Made by a program: the position numbers and the translations under genes
Notes under the pieces: model-generated
The model's database searches: none
Seen by the model: only the letters and a program-made list of their open reading frames with translations
What the model was told of the DNA's origin: nothing
Source of the DNA: Mytilisepta virgata
Lineage: Eukaryota > Mollusca > Bivalvia > Mytilida > Mytilidae
Direction: 5' to 3'
Length of the DNA stretch: 64,000 nucleotides
Assembly: GCA_028015205.1 (NCBI GenBank)
Contig: CM051511.1
Span: 1,612,001-1,676,000, forward strand
Shown here: piece by piece, positions 13,401-28,400 of the stretch
Layout of the letters: every line of letters starts with the position of its first letter
How positions within the stretch are numbered: position 1 is the first letter of the stretch

Positions 13401-16400
13401 AATTCAAACAAGTCAAAATCAGTAGAAGCTCCCCAATCACATGTTTATTGAGAGAATGGAATTACTTAGCAGATATTTGGTATGATTTGAGGAACAAAGA
13501 AGTATAATGGGTAATCTCTATATTATTCATCTATGATGCAATTGTGGATGAAACTATTTTCAGAAGAATTACACCTTTGATGACAATGAATATGGTGAAA
13601 ACGTTTGGATGTAAACCCTTTTTAAATACACCGGAACATTTATAAAATGGAGGGAGTAGGGAGTATCCCAACTGACAGGGAGTAATAAAATATATACATG
13701 TATTTCATTGCAATATAACAAACAAGATCCAAATTTAAGATACCTGGAGAATACCCTCAGGGACTTACAATGTAACTAAATGAATTAGTCCTATAATGAC
13801 ATCAATTAATTAGGGGTGAAAATCTCAAAAATAACAATTCACAGTAACTATTACATGAACAAGACAGATATATGTACTTGTATAAATGGAATCAGTGACT
13901 GATTTAATGCAACTACCTGAATTTCTTGATGTAAATTGATGTTTTCAGTAACTTTCAGCTGCAATTTTTTCTGTATCGTTTTTACAGATTCAACATTTTT
14001 ATTAACTTCAGATTGTAAATCGTGAGCCTTTTCCTGTGAAGTTTTCTTCAATAGGTCTAACTCTCTCTTCAAATTCTGCAATTCATGTTGACTATCGTTA
14101 CTGAAATCAAATCAATATGTATATTAAAACTTGCACAAAAAAACAAGTGATTTGTTGACATTTAATTTATGGACTAAATAAAGAGCTCTCAACATCTTGT
14201 GTTCAATTGATCTTGTAACCCAGCCATTCATGGTATGGATCATATAATGTTTGAACAGCTAACCACCAAACAATACATTCAAAGTATGGTCTCAATGATT
14301 GCCATGTTCATCCAATGTCTTGAAATAATTTTAAAAAGAACCACTCCATCAAAGTTTGCTCTCAGTAAGTCAAAGTCCATAATTATTTCATAGTGCATTT
14401 TCATATTACATTAAGTCAAATTTTTAAAAATTGCACCAGCTCAAACTCTATAATCATTCTTTAAATCAACGTAAACTGGGAAATACCAAAATTATAGAAA
14501 ATTCTACCATTGAAAATTTTAAAAAAATCCCCCAAAATGTCTTTAAGTACTATAGTTATCTTTCACATAGCTCTAACATACTGAAATTGGGCCATTTTTA
14601 CAATCACCAAATTACAAACTTTATATTTCTGATTACAAAACTGGTTAAAATTTAGTTATTTGCTCCTTTTGCTTTATATTTTAACTAGGATACTTGAAAA
14701 AAGACTAACAGAAGTGGGGAAAATTAAAATGGAAAAAAATACACTATAAAATATGTGAACTATATTCATGGACAACGAGTTGATGCAGATTAATTGTGGT
14801 CTTGGGCCAGTTTAGTTTAAGAGAATATTTATGTATATTTGCTGCTTTTTGTCTTTTAGTAGGAGTTTCCATATTGGTCATACACAACTCGCTTGTAACA
14901 TCATCCTACATAATTTCTTTTCCTTAGAACAGAAAAAAATAAGTAATATTGTAAATTAGTACCTTCTAGGTTTTGCAGAGTTCTTTGATGTTTCTTCTTT
15001 TGACATGTCTTTCTTTTTTGTACATTGTGAAGAACTCTTAGCCTTCATTGGTCTAAAAATTCAATACAGCATATATAGACATTGTATTTAGCACAAGTGG
15101 AAAGAATAAAAAAAAAATAGAAGTTCAAGAAGTCATCAATCTCAATTTTTGAAAATTATTCTTAATCAGCATTTATCATGTTTATCAATGTTTTATTTTC
15201 TAAATGGAAAACTGTATATACTTCACTTGTATAACCATTTTCCTCTTAAAAACAATAACAGTTTTAAGTCACATTCCCTAATTATTAAGAACTAAATTAA
15301 TCAAATTTATGCTGTCTACGACTTTATTTTTCTTGGTAAAAAATGACACATCAAATTAACAAAAATAAGTATGGGGCTAATTATTTACATATTGTTTGAC
15401 ATATTTCCAAGTTTTGTATATTGAGTGTATTCTGTGAATTCCATGTACATGTATATGGCCTCATCCAAGGTCAGTTTTACACTACTTACCTTCTGGAGCA
15501 TGTTGCTTTAAATTTTGCAAATGAGATGTCTCTATTTGCCAAATTTAATAATAGCTGTTCTTTTTCATTTTTATCATGAATTCTGAATAAATTTGTCAGA
15601 TGAGTCTGCTTCATTTCAATCTTTGGTTGATTTAAAACATTTCCTTTTTGCCAAGCTTCAAACACCATTTCCAGCTTACACCAAACATCTTTTGATAAAG
15701 AGGCACAATGGAGGTGAGTCTGAAAGTGGTTCTTAACTTTGGATTTCTGGAGAGAAAAAAAGGCCAAAATAAAAAGTATATACAAAAACTAATCTGAGTC
15801 GCACATGAATGAAATGTGGGTCATAATGACCCAACTGTTGGAGAAATGAATTATAAAGTGTAACTGAAGTATCATTGATATCACAATATTGATTCTTAGG
15901 AATTGAATATGAAATTTCTGTACAGAATATATTGTATTTAACTGTTAAGAAAGTACTACATGTATTTAACTTTACCTCTTTATGCATTATCTCTGAGATT
16001 CTTGAACGCCACTCAGAAATTACAAACTTCCATGACTTCAGTGGATAATCAGACTTTACAGATTCTAGTAAGCCCCTGAACAATTTAACCTTCTCTTCAA
16101 ATGATGTCTGTTTCCCATGGTTGTGAATCTCATTGTGCAGATATCCCAGTTTTAGTGCCTGGATATCTGTCAGGCTGTAATATAAATCCATTGTAACACA
16201 AATATTTTTCTCTAGGTTTATCAGTGCCTGTTGAGTATGATACCCTCCAATCACCTCAACTCTGCCAGTTCTGGAATCTTTCAACTTGTCCACATCTTCA
16301 GTTTCATCAACAATACCAATTAATACTGTGTAAACAGATCCAATCTTTCCAATTTCAGTTTCTAGTTTTCTGACATGGTCTGCATCAAGGTCTCTTACTT

Positions 16401-19400
16401 TTCTCTGTTTTGCTGGTTCAACCAAATTAGAAATGTGAACCTGAACATTTTTTCCTGAAAAAATTTTTAGAACAAAAAAAAATGTTCTTCACTGTACTGC
16501 TCATGTAGTCAATATTCATATAAAATATAAATCTTTAGTTTTATTATTCAAATTTAAAGAAATTTTTCATAATTCCAAGGTACCTTATCACAGGTTGAAC
16601 ATAAAATACAAAATTTTTCAACCTGCACTTTTTGTATTATTTTTCATAAACAGATATCCAAATTACGACCTAGATTCATTATACTGTGAATTTTGATTAA
16701 AAGAGAAATGTTAATATAAAAAACTGCCTTTTCTGGATATTTAGACAATTTAACATATCGGTACCAAATGCTAGCTCTGTATTTCAAACAGAACTACTGG
16801 TACATCTTAATTACCAGGCAGATATGCTAGTTTCTGAATTTAACAAAACAGTTTAATTTTGACTTTCATATCAATTATAACGACTACAACGGTCTTAATC
16901 ATATGAAAACAAAAATTAATTTAACATGGGCAAATTCTTTAATCAATTTAATTTGAAAAATTTGCCGCTCCGATTATTTAACTAATGTAAATTTTAAGAA
17001 CAATTTTACTGCTGCTTCATTTTGCAAAACTGCTGAAAATTTGATCTAAATTCTTCATTTTTCAAGAAATTAAAAATAAAAATTGTCTGCCTGCTGATAA
17101 AATTTTGTAAAAATTGAGATTTTTGCACATTTTTTGCAATGTTTTAGTTGAAAAAAATGTGCGCTATTGTAATTTTGATATGTGCCCCAAAAAAACTAGT
17201 CTATGAGAAAAATAAACTGCTGCTCCTTATGCCCCTCCCCAGAAATTATGATTTTATTGTTTTTTTTTAGTGTTATGTTACTTTTTCAACAGCTTAACAT
17301 ATATAAATTATAACACTGTAACAATAAGCTAAATATCATCATTGTGAAAGCGGTTTGAAAAAATACGTCGAGGCGTACTGGAGTTAGTACATGACATGTG
17401 AATTTTTTTTTTTGGGTCTTCACAAGTCCCATAACTCTGCAATGACAAAAGTGGAAATCATCAAAAAGTATACAGACCCTCAGGCACCATTTGTAATAAT
17501 GTGTTAAAGTTTGAAGAAAATCTGTCTAGGCGTACTCGAGTTAGTGCCTGACATGTGAAAAATTGCTTTTTTGGAACAATCTAAGTCCCATAACACCAGA
17601 ATAAAAAATATTTAAAATAGTCAAAATCAAAAGGGAGCTTTCTTCTGTAAATCCTTATGTTGTGTTAAAATTTCATGAGAATTGTTTGAAGCAACTTTGA
17701 GTTATGGTACAAAGTGTTGACGGACGGACATTGGTCTATGACAAGCATATAAAAATTAAATTAGAATTTCACTTGCTCGCACCTATTTTTGCGGTCCAAA
17801 AAATTCAAAGAACTAAAAATCAATTTGGTTTCGCTTAATATAATATAAACTTACCTGCTAGATGAGCACGAATAGAACTGAAGTCTGAAGAAAGGGGAAG
17901 ATATGATCTTGAATTGTTATCCAAAATAGCATCTGAACTTTCTTTATCTTTTTCTTCATTATCAGCATTATCCTCATGACTTGTATTAAATGCATCATCC
18001 ATTGAAGAATCAGCAAAAGACTGACTAGAAGAGACTGACTGATTTCTTTGTTCATTGTGTTGTTCAGCTTGTTGTCCATCTTCATTTTGTGTTGTTTTTC
18101 CATCATCTTTATTTGTTTGTCCTTTAGCCTTCTCTGACAATACATTAGTTTCTACTATCTAAACAAGAGTCAAAAGGATTGCTAAAACAAGTACCATGTT
18201 GCAAATCTCTTGGGGAATTTGTATTTGTTCAAACAGTAAAGGTAGAAAGTGAGGTTAATTATAGATTAAAATAAGTTATAATATATATAACAACACTACA
18301 AAAGTTATTCCAATGAATTCAAAAAGTTGCAATATTTCGTTTTATAAATGGGACATAAATCAGCCTTTGAAAGAGTTAAAGTCATGATATATACCCAAAT
18401 TTAACTTGATTATAATGGTAATAAACATTGACTTGGATACAAGTTGCAAAGCATTTGGCAAAGCAAATGGATATGGGTAACACATAATAACCTAGTCATC
18501 TATGGCAGAGGCATAAAACATTTCATCATTTTGAAAAAAAAAGTTTAGGTTAAAGGAGTGCTGATCTCAATTTTTTTTTCTAGATATGTTAATATTTATT
18601 AAATAAAGAGGACAGTGACAAGCAAAGTATTTCTTCAAGTTTGTAGTATGATAACACAGAATATGAATTGTTACAGATAATAATGTGTCTATAATTAAAT
18701 CCATGAAAGCTAACCTTGTTTTCTTTCAGCCATCTTAAAAATTCTGTTCTTGATGCTCGACAGACAGGAGACAACTCCTTGCCACTACATTTGAAGTCCT
18801 TCAAGTGTAAATCAAATTTTTCCCCAGTCTCCAGAAAAACCTATAAAAGAGTGTTTATACCATAAACCTGGTTGCACCAAATATGCACAAAATGCATGGA
18901 AAATATTTAAAACAATGTTTTTATAATGTACAAACCTAGAGGATGAGATCAAAAGTTCAATGTAGGATAAAAAACTTAATTCAAATAGTTTGGGGGATGG
19001 GGGGTAAAAATCACTGCAAGTTTTGTTATTCGACATCGATTTTCGGATTGAAGTGATGTCCAAGTCAATATACAGAACAAACATACATTGTTGAGGAAAA
19101 AAGGACCCATGATACAAAAAGTATTCTCTCAAAGTATATGCCCATATAGGTCAATCAATTTTTCCCAAATTAAGTTAAGAGGGGGGTGGGGGGGGGGGGG
19201 GGGGGGGGGTCAGTGAAAAATCTATGTGATATAAGTTTTTTTATCCTACATTGAACTTTTGATCTTGTCCCCTATGACATGTAAGAGATTAAAATAAATT
19301 AAAGAACCTTTGTGTGCACGCTCACATACCCCACGTCTTCATATTGTCACTGGAGAAACAAAATCTCACTTCACAAGTAAAATGAACGCAATCAAATGCT

Positions 19401-22400
19401 TACCTTCACATATTTATCCTAATTTGAATGGCAGCATGTTGGGAAATTTAAATTCCAAGCGAGAGGAGTCAACAGTAATAGTATAGTGAGGCAAATAAGT
19501 TCAAAGGGGCGTAACTCCTGGAAAAAAAATTGAATCGTAATATCCTGTCGATATGCACATCTACGTAGTATGTCCGTATTATCTAAAAAGGTTTCGTGAA
19601 ATCCTGTTGCGTGGGGTATAAATATACAGAACTTTTGGTACATGCTGCTACACAGTTCACAAGCAGTCTTATACAGCAAATCTTATACAGAACCCTGATT
19701 TAGGAATCATATGAAATTTGCAGTTTGATTTGCCATGCAGTTTCATCAATCAATATATTCTGGCAAAGATTCCCGTGTCTGGCTTAAATGTAAGAATGTA
19801 AGTGTTGATTACACAAAAAGATACTAAATGTATTATTCAACTGTAATAAAGTCAGTTCCTGATACATTTAATATCCTTGAGAGTTTGAAACTAATTGACA
19901 GTGTGGTACTGGTGTACATCTTTTAAAGCAAGTAACTTTTGGAGATTGTTTCAAATATTTTTTTACATGAAAGTAAAAATTGTCCAGGGCATAGCCAGAA
20001 TACCCATACATCCTAATTTAATTTGAATAACTTTCCTGGAAAGCACTAAAACATCATATTCTTACAAAACTGATTACCTGATTGTTTTAAAATAAATTGT
20101 CATGCTTTATGACGTATATTTGAAATTAAATTTTCAGATATTTATGCATTGCTATAAATTTACATTAACAGTACAATAGTAGGTGGTGCAGGATTAATTA
20201 TACATGGGTTCCGAAATGACTATTTTTCGGTCCCGAATTGACTATTGGTAGTGGTGCCGATTTGACATCAATGCCAACATGTTGCGTTTAGCGAAAACCT
20301 TTATTGTTGATTGGTTGGAAAATTAGCTTTTTTATGCAGAGGAAGTTCCAAAAACAATATTTGTATGAAAAGTTTAATGATATATTAGTATTTCATAAGT
20401 GAATTTTTATTTATTACGCCAGAAAAACTCCAAAATAAACAGCAAACAGCAAGAAATTTCACCAGGAAGTATACAAAACAAACTTGTTTCAGTTCGGTTT
20501 CCGGAATGGACATAAAAAAATCCGGAAATCTTTCAGTCTTACAGAAAATCGGATTTTAAAACAAGGAGGTAAATCTGTGAATCAGTTGTAAATCTATTTT
20601 TTCCCAAAATTCAATAACAAACTGTTTTAATTTTTTTGTGTTTCTTTTTTAATCAAATTTTATCAGTGGGTTGAACAAAAATCATTAGATACAAATAGTA
20701 GCATATAGTAATTGTATTTGACTCAAGTAAAAGGTTAGAAAACTTTGAACGCAATATAAAATATGTTTATGAAATCCTACATTTAGGAGACCCAAACTCT
20801 TGATCAAATTTTAAAATCTTATGATCAGCTTTGGGCAGTCTGTCGCATGTAAAATTCTTATTTTGTATATTTTAAAAAATTCAAGTTATGTATTTATGCA
20901 TGGCGTATTCTTTTGTTCTGTCTCGCGTCCATATTCAACTTGCAGTTAGTAGATAAGGCAAAATATTCCTGTAATCAAAAGAAAACTTTTTTTCTTGATA
21001 AATGGTCAATTTCCATTTCAAAAATGACGTTTAACCTCCAGATATTGTACTAACCAAACGTATCCAATCCCTTAAAAGGCCATTTGCTTCTAATTAAAAA
21101 TTAACATATGTTTAAACTAAACCAGCTTAAATATATATTGATAACAAGAAAAATAAATGGAAATGGAGAGCTGTCAAAAGAGGCGTAAGACGACTGAAAT
21201 GTATAAAATACACCAGTCGAATAAAACCAAATATAAAATCGTAAAAAACAACAACAAACTAAATAGTAAAAAATACTCAACGTTTCGACCAATATGGTCT
21301 TGATCACGAGTGTGAAAATAAAAAATAAAAATAAATAGGTGTTAACTCTTTTTTTTAAAATATATATACATCTTATAACTTAATCCGTTACACCTTTTGA
21401 AAATCCACATATATATATATTATTTTGGAATGTGAAATTCTCATTAATGAGACCGAAGGGTCGATCTAGTTCTCAAATTCAGTTTTGTCCCATTTTTTAA
21501 TGCTAAATCCTGACTGAAGATTTTGGACGCCATTACGTTTGGAAAATGTCCGAACAATAAGTTCAGGAAAAGGGTCCTAATCCTTCATATATAGTTTTTT
21601 TTAAATATACGTAAAATATTCTAATATCCATAAGTCAAGTTTAAAAAAGTAAAGCTGATTCTCTAATAAAAAAAATCACATCGAAATGTAAAATACCGTA
21701 TCATTAACTCATTACTTAACCTAGTATTTAATAGTACTTAATATACATACCTCTATATGCCTCAATTTTAAGGAGTTCTGAATACGACTAATTTGGCTCT
21801 CATATGGATGATCTTTCACGATTAACTTTCCGTTTTTTACCGACCAAGTACACATGATTGGAAACGTTATTTTTTTTATTATTTTAAAAAACTAGTGTCC
21901 ATATAATAATGATTTGCTAACTGAATATTGCGATTAAGTCCTACAGGTCGCGTGGATTGATTGTCGTATCAATTAAGCATAATGAAACCGTGTCAAAATA
22001 AAGCATTATAATTGGTTAACGTTCGTTACGCCCACCGCGTCTATCATTTGGTCGTGTGTGCCGCGGAATGCTGTGAAAAGCGGTGTGTAACGGTTTTTAT
22101 GCAGGGTCATTAAAAAGAACACCCCCCACATACAGTTAACAAATGTGATTAAAAATTTCAGGGTTATCAGCAGTCTGTATGTGTGTCGGGAAACACCCCC
22201 ACTATTACATTGGATCATCCTAACATATAGAATTTTGTGTAAAATTTAAAATCTGATATCTTTTCAAGGATTCAATTTTAGGACATGATATTGGCATCAC
22301 TACGTGAAATTTGCATACTCGAAATAAAAAAAGGTTCGACAAAAAACAATGTGTACACTAAAGAAAATAAAACCACATTTCAGATTTATCAGAAATTTGC

Positions 22401-25400
22401 ATTCTTTGAACGTACATTATTATTTTATTTGAAAATATTCCGAAAACTGGTCAATATTCACAAATATGTGTAGTCATTTTGCGTCTTTCACACAAACCTC
22501 GATACTTTCACTAAGGTCTATGTCATAATTTGAAAATATGCCCGTTTTTCTTTAAAGTTTGATTTCCGATATATACCCGTGTTCTTGTTAGCGACATATA
22601 CTAAAATTCTAACTAATATTGAAATTTGCCTACACTACCTTTGATTAAAATAGAATTTTCTTCTTTTCTCAGATTTTATGGATGAATAGGAGTTTTTTCG
22701 ACTCAAAATGTCACACCGAGCAGACAATATAAAAAAAATACGTTAGAGGCTCACCACTATCATTTTTGAACATGATTTTAAAAGTGAACAGAAAGTTAAA
22801 ATTAAATTAGTAAAGGGTATTCAAAATTTGCATTTTAGGCCACACCAAACTGATCTTTAGTTCTTTGGATTTGCAGCTTTAAAGGGTCAATTACTTGACC
22901 TTGATGGGGGAGTGCGTTTTTTTTTATTGTAATATATTCCATTTAAAAAAGTGTATATATGCTTAAGGAGAAAGAAACTAGAGGCTCAAAGAAGTCTGTA
23001 TCGTAAGTCGATGAATGTGAACATTTTCTGCATCAAAATTGGTATCAAAGATTTTTTTTATATACTAAAAGTACTCCTGTCTACACGTTTACCCTCCAGT
23101 GAGAGTACAAAAATTAAGACGTGTTAAATTCTTAAGGGCTTTGATAATATGATCAAATCAATAGAAAATATAGGCGCTTTCCAGGGAAAAATCCTAATCC
23201 CAAAACATTTAAGCTTATCCTAATGTAATCCTTCCGACATTTTGTTGAATACTTCGTAAAATTTTAAGAAGATCGATGAAAAACGGAAGGCGATAAAGTG
23301 TAAGATTTTTTAAGTCTCCTTTCCCCAAAAAAAAAAATTCGCCGACGTTACGCACGATGTCGGTACACATTACGGAAACAAGACGTCGTCATCAGAGGCG
23401 ACAGTTTTTAAATGACTAAAGTCAAGCACGTTCTGCTCTTATAAAATTTCACGTGAAAACAATGAATGAAATATTAAAATATTACAAAACTACACTAATT
23501 AAAAGAAATAAATTTGTGTCTCATTGCCGACGACCCCAAGATAAATAAAACTGAGCCACCTATCATTTGCGCCACGGAGTCCAGGGGCGTTTCCAGGATA
23601 TTTGAAAGAGGGGCGTATAATAAAACTTTGGCCGAGCGGAACGAGGCGAAAAATTGTTTGGACCCTTTTTTTTGCTAAAAAACATAAAATAATTGTGAAA
23701 TGCACTAATGTAACGGTTCCTGACTTGGAGCATGTATATTTTAGAGTATGTGTTTAATTAATGAATATGATATAAGCAGATTACGATAGTTTTTTTTAAT
23801 TTTTATTCTTTGAAAGGGGGGGGGGGGGGGGGTCGTACGCCCATTACGCCCTCACCTGGACCCGCCCCTGGAGTCATACATCATTTGCGCCAATAATCAA
23901 ATTATATTTTCCAGGCAATTTTTACCTTTCATGCAAGTTGTTAAAACGATTTAAAAATAATATATATATATGATCACATATGATACAGCATATATGAAAT
24001 TTACCTATGCAAAATTAAAACATATCAAATGTAAAACTCATATGCATGAACAATTCTTTTAACCCGTGGGTACAAGAAGTAAGTAAGTTCGTAATCGTCC
24101 CTATATTAAAAAATGTGTGAGTCTTCCAAGTCATGTGTCACCTGCGGACATCAATTTTTACAAAAGATATTAAAATTTTCTAAAAATGAAATATATATGC
24201 ACACCTGTGCATTAAGGTTAATGCACAGAGAAAGTTTCATCAAATTCCTTTGAGCGGTTATGGGGTAGTTGGGGATAGAAGTTTTGACCCCCCCCCCCCC
24301 TTTTCAAAAAATGTCAATTTTTACACCCAAAAAAAATTAGAATCTGCTAAAAATGAAATATATATGCTCACCTTTGTATTAAGGTTAATGCACAGAGAAA
24401 GTTTCATCAAATTGCTTTGAGCGGTTATGGAGTAGTTGAGGATAGAAGTTTTGACCCCCCCCCCTTTTTTGCAAAAATGTCAATTTTTACCAAAAAAAAA
24501 TAAAATTTTCTAAAAATGAAATACATATGCACGCCTGTGCATTAAGGTTAATGCACAGAGAAAGTTTTATCAAATTCCTTTGAGCGGTTTACGAGTAGTT
24601 GAGGATAGAAGAAAAGTGTGACGCCGCAAGACGACAGATAGTGATTCCTATGTGTCGACCATGCGTTCCGCAGGCGACACAAAAAGAATGTTACGAAGAA
24701 AAATTCTAGTGATCTTTTGCTTTAGTGTATCAAGATGACATTAAAATTTCTGAGACGAATAGAGGAAAAACTGTTTAATCCGATGACCAAACCTGTAGAC
24801 TTTCCAATGTGCTAAAAACGATGACATATCATACAAATGCATCTGTTTACTTGTATTATCTGTGCAAATTACATATTTCTTTACTGCAAAAATGATATGT
24901 GCTTTGCGGCGCAAACGATATATTTTTGGACACATATGAAGGGTCGATTGGCGCAAACGATAGTCGCCGATAAAACTTTACACCCTTTTGCAAGTCATGA
25001 AGTTTTACCCCCCCCCCCCCCCCCCCCCCTTGTGTCGATTTTATAAATAGTAAATAAGACCAAACCGAACTGATTTTTAGTTATTTGAAATTTTGAATCC
25101 AACTATAATTTGACATACATTTAAGATAAATAAACTTGTTTTTATTTCGGTATTTTTAGAATTTTTCGCCTGTGTTAAACAAGCGATCAACTGATTTCTC
25201 CAAAGACCTCATATGGTCTGCTTGTAATTTATATAGTTAATCACCAATTAGTTGTTAATAAAAACTGTCACTGAAAAATAACGATCTTTACTATAGCAGC
25301 AGGAGTCGACAAGGAACGTTTAGATAAAATGTGAACCATGGCGTTATTTCATATGCCAGTTTTTCTGACAGAAGAAACAAGTTGTGCCACGTGGGTAAAA

Positions 25401-28400
25401 TGATCACACGCAAACATAAATTTTATAAATGTTACATGTCATTGATCAAGTGCTTTCATGGGAAAGTTCTTAATCGCTTTAAGACAAAATATTCAAAAGT
25501 CTTTTATTTTAGGTAGGCTTTCTGATAGATGGACCAGTCAATAATAAACAAATAAATGAATAAATGAATAAATTTATTAAAAAAGGAATTTTGTGAGAAC
25601 ATTCTTATTATATTAAATACAAATATCATACTATTATTATAAATGTTCATTTTTTCCAATTTAATCCACAGTAAAAAAACAGACTTCAGAGAAATTCATA
25701 TAAAAACATTTTACAACGATGACGGCAATTATCTTGGTATACTTTAACTCTAAATCTTTTTAAAGAACAAGAAAAGGACATTGGTGATTAAATACTTAAT
25801 GGTGTGCCCTATTGTAGAAATAAACGTATTTGTTAAAGAATTTCTTGAGTCATTACATGCATGCTTTAAATAAAATAAAATTATCTTTAAAATTTTAAAG
25901 TTCACGAATAGCTTAAAACTCGACTAATACATTAAATTGAAAAGAGAGATTTAACTAGAAGAATATCTAATCACAAGAAACATTCTTTTTTAAAGAATAG
26001 GCAGAATTTAAATTCAGAACCAGCGATCATTGTTTTACGAAAACTATGATATTTCAAAATAATTGTATAAATTCTGATTCATTCATCAGTTTTAATGATG
26101 AGAGAATTCAAAATACTTTCGAGTATAAATTTTTAGGATGCTTATTAAAAAGCAATGGTAATCTAAAGTCTAGTCTAAATGATCTAGCAAAAAAGGCAAG
26201 AAAGGTATTATTTTTACTTAGAGAAAAAGCCATGTCTATGGGGAATTTCCCAGTTAAAGTAATGAATAACTTATTTGATAAATTAATTAGACCAATTTTA
26301 ACTTATAGTTCTGAGATTTCTTTTATGGACTACTATTTGCCCTTTTATAGGGCAAAAAAGAGAGCAGCCCAGACAAATAATAGAGTAGATTATATTTCCT
26401 TTGTGGATAAAACTTCTTTAGAAAAAGTACACTTAAATTTTTGTAAGTCTTTATTAGGAACAAAGAAATCTTCTTCAAATATTGGTGTGAGAACAGAATT
26501 AGGAAGATATCCTATTGAAAACTTCATACATAGTCAATCACTTCTATATCTAGCAAGACTTCACACAAATGATATAAATCCATTGCTCAAAGAATCTTTT
26601 GAACTTACTAAAGCACTTGACAATCAAGGCACTTACAGCTGGTACACCTTCGTTAAAGATATTGTTTCAGAAGTAGAAAATGGAGACAATATTTCTAGTT
26701 GCAAGTCATTAAAGGATGTAAAACTTTTGAAATCTTCTATAAAAAATGGTGTAAATGAGAAATTTAAAAAGATATTTTTAGATAGAATAAATGGATATGA
26801 TGAAAATAGTAAATTCTATCTATATAAGAAGTTAAATCCATCTCTCAAAGGAGAGTTTTATCTTACAGATCCATTATTTTCAATTAGAAATATATTCACA
26901 AAACTGCGTATTAGTGATCACGACCTCGAAATAGAAAAAGGTCGTTATTATAAAATCCCTCGGCAAGATAGAATTTGTAAAATTTGCAAGACTATTGAAG
27001 ATGAATCTCATTTCATTTTAAAATGTAAAACTAAGAGTAAAATAAGGGAAACTTTGTTTAATAGTCTTAAGCTTTAAAATAGTGAATTTATAAACATGAC
27101 AGATGATGAAAAACTGGTCTTTTTGCTTAACCCAACAAATAATAAACATATTAGAATTGTTGGCTTCTTTTTAAAGCAGTCATTAGAACTGAGGGCAGAA
27201 GTCTCATAATTCATTTAATATGTTATAATGTCTGTTACTAATACTTATGCGTATAATATTTGGTCTCCAAATTTGCTTTATATGTATTTGTATGTCTTTG
27301 TCACAAACTATATCTTTATGTTTAATGACAAATATTAAAAAGTTCTTCTATTAATAGCAGCGGGTCGCTACAAAAATATTCCTCGAGATAAAGAATTTTG
27401 TCCCACCTGGTGGAAGACGAGACCCATTTTCTACTATACACTGTCAGATTAAGAAAACATTACGAGACAACATTTTTGATAAATTAGAATCATGTTCTTG
27501 GTCTTTTTTTTATCATTGTCATAATTCGAAACCTGAACTTGTATCTGTTGTAAGCGCCTTCATAAAACAAACAATAAAGTTTAGAAAGGTTCACGCCGGT
27601 TATAGTCATACCTTAATTTATGTTTCAATTGGATTCGGTTCCACTGTATATATAATAATAATATTAACTTTATTTGAAATGCAATTTTATACCCAGAAGG
27701 GTTGACAGCATTATTTAAACATTAAAATAACATAAATTAAACATAGAACTGAAATACATAAAAAGAAGTGTAAACAAATGCACATATTATGCAGCTGTAG
27801 ACGGAAACGTTCAACTATTCAAAAAGGATTAGGCAACCTTCTCCTGTATATAATTGTTTCACTCATAATTATTGATTTTGTAATCTTCATTATTTACCTA
27901 TTTTTTGTCTTCAATAGGCAATGCATTCTTGTGTTAACAAAAATGTTATGCGTTATTTTTAATAAGTCCGGGTTTTCTACCCCAAAGGTCGTGTATATAG
28001 GCGTTTGGGGCAGTATGTATTACTTTATGGAATATTCACAAGAAGTACATTCAGAACTAAAATCATTCTTCTGTCATATAACACTCACAAAATGAGGCGG
28101 CAAAATTTGTTTTCTTAAAATTTACATAGTTTAAAAATCGGAGCGGCAAAATCCAAAGAAGTAAAGACCTTTTTGGTTTGGCCCTATCAGCAAAACTTAA
28201 AGATATCACAAACCACGGCATACTTCCAGGGATTGTGAATAGTTTTAGGAGAAGTTTTGAAAATGGCCCTCGGAATGATCAAATTTGCCACAAGCAACCT
28301 CTTCAATGGCATAATTTGGGAAAAATGATAAAGGAGGTTACGCATAATCAAGTATTATCCGGAACTTTTTAATCTCTGTTGTAAAAATTTGTCTATTATT

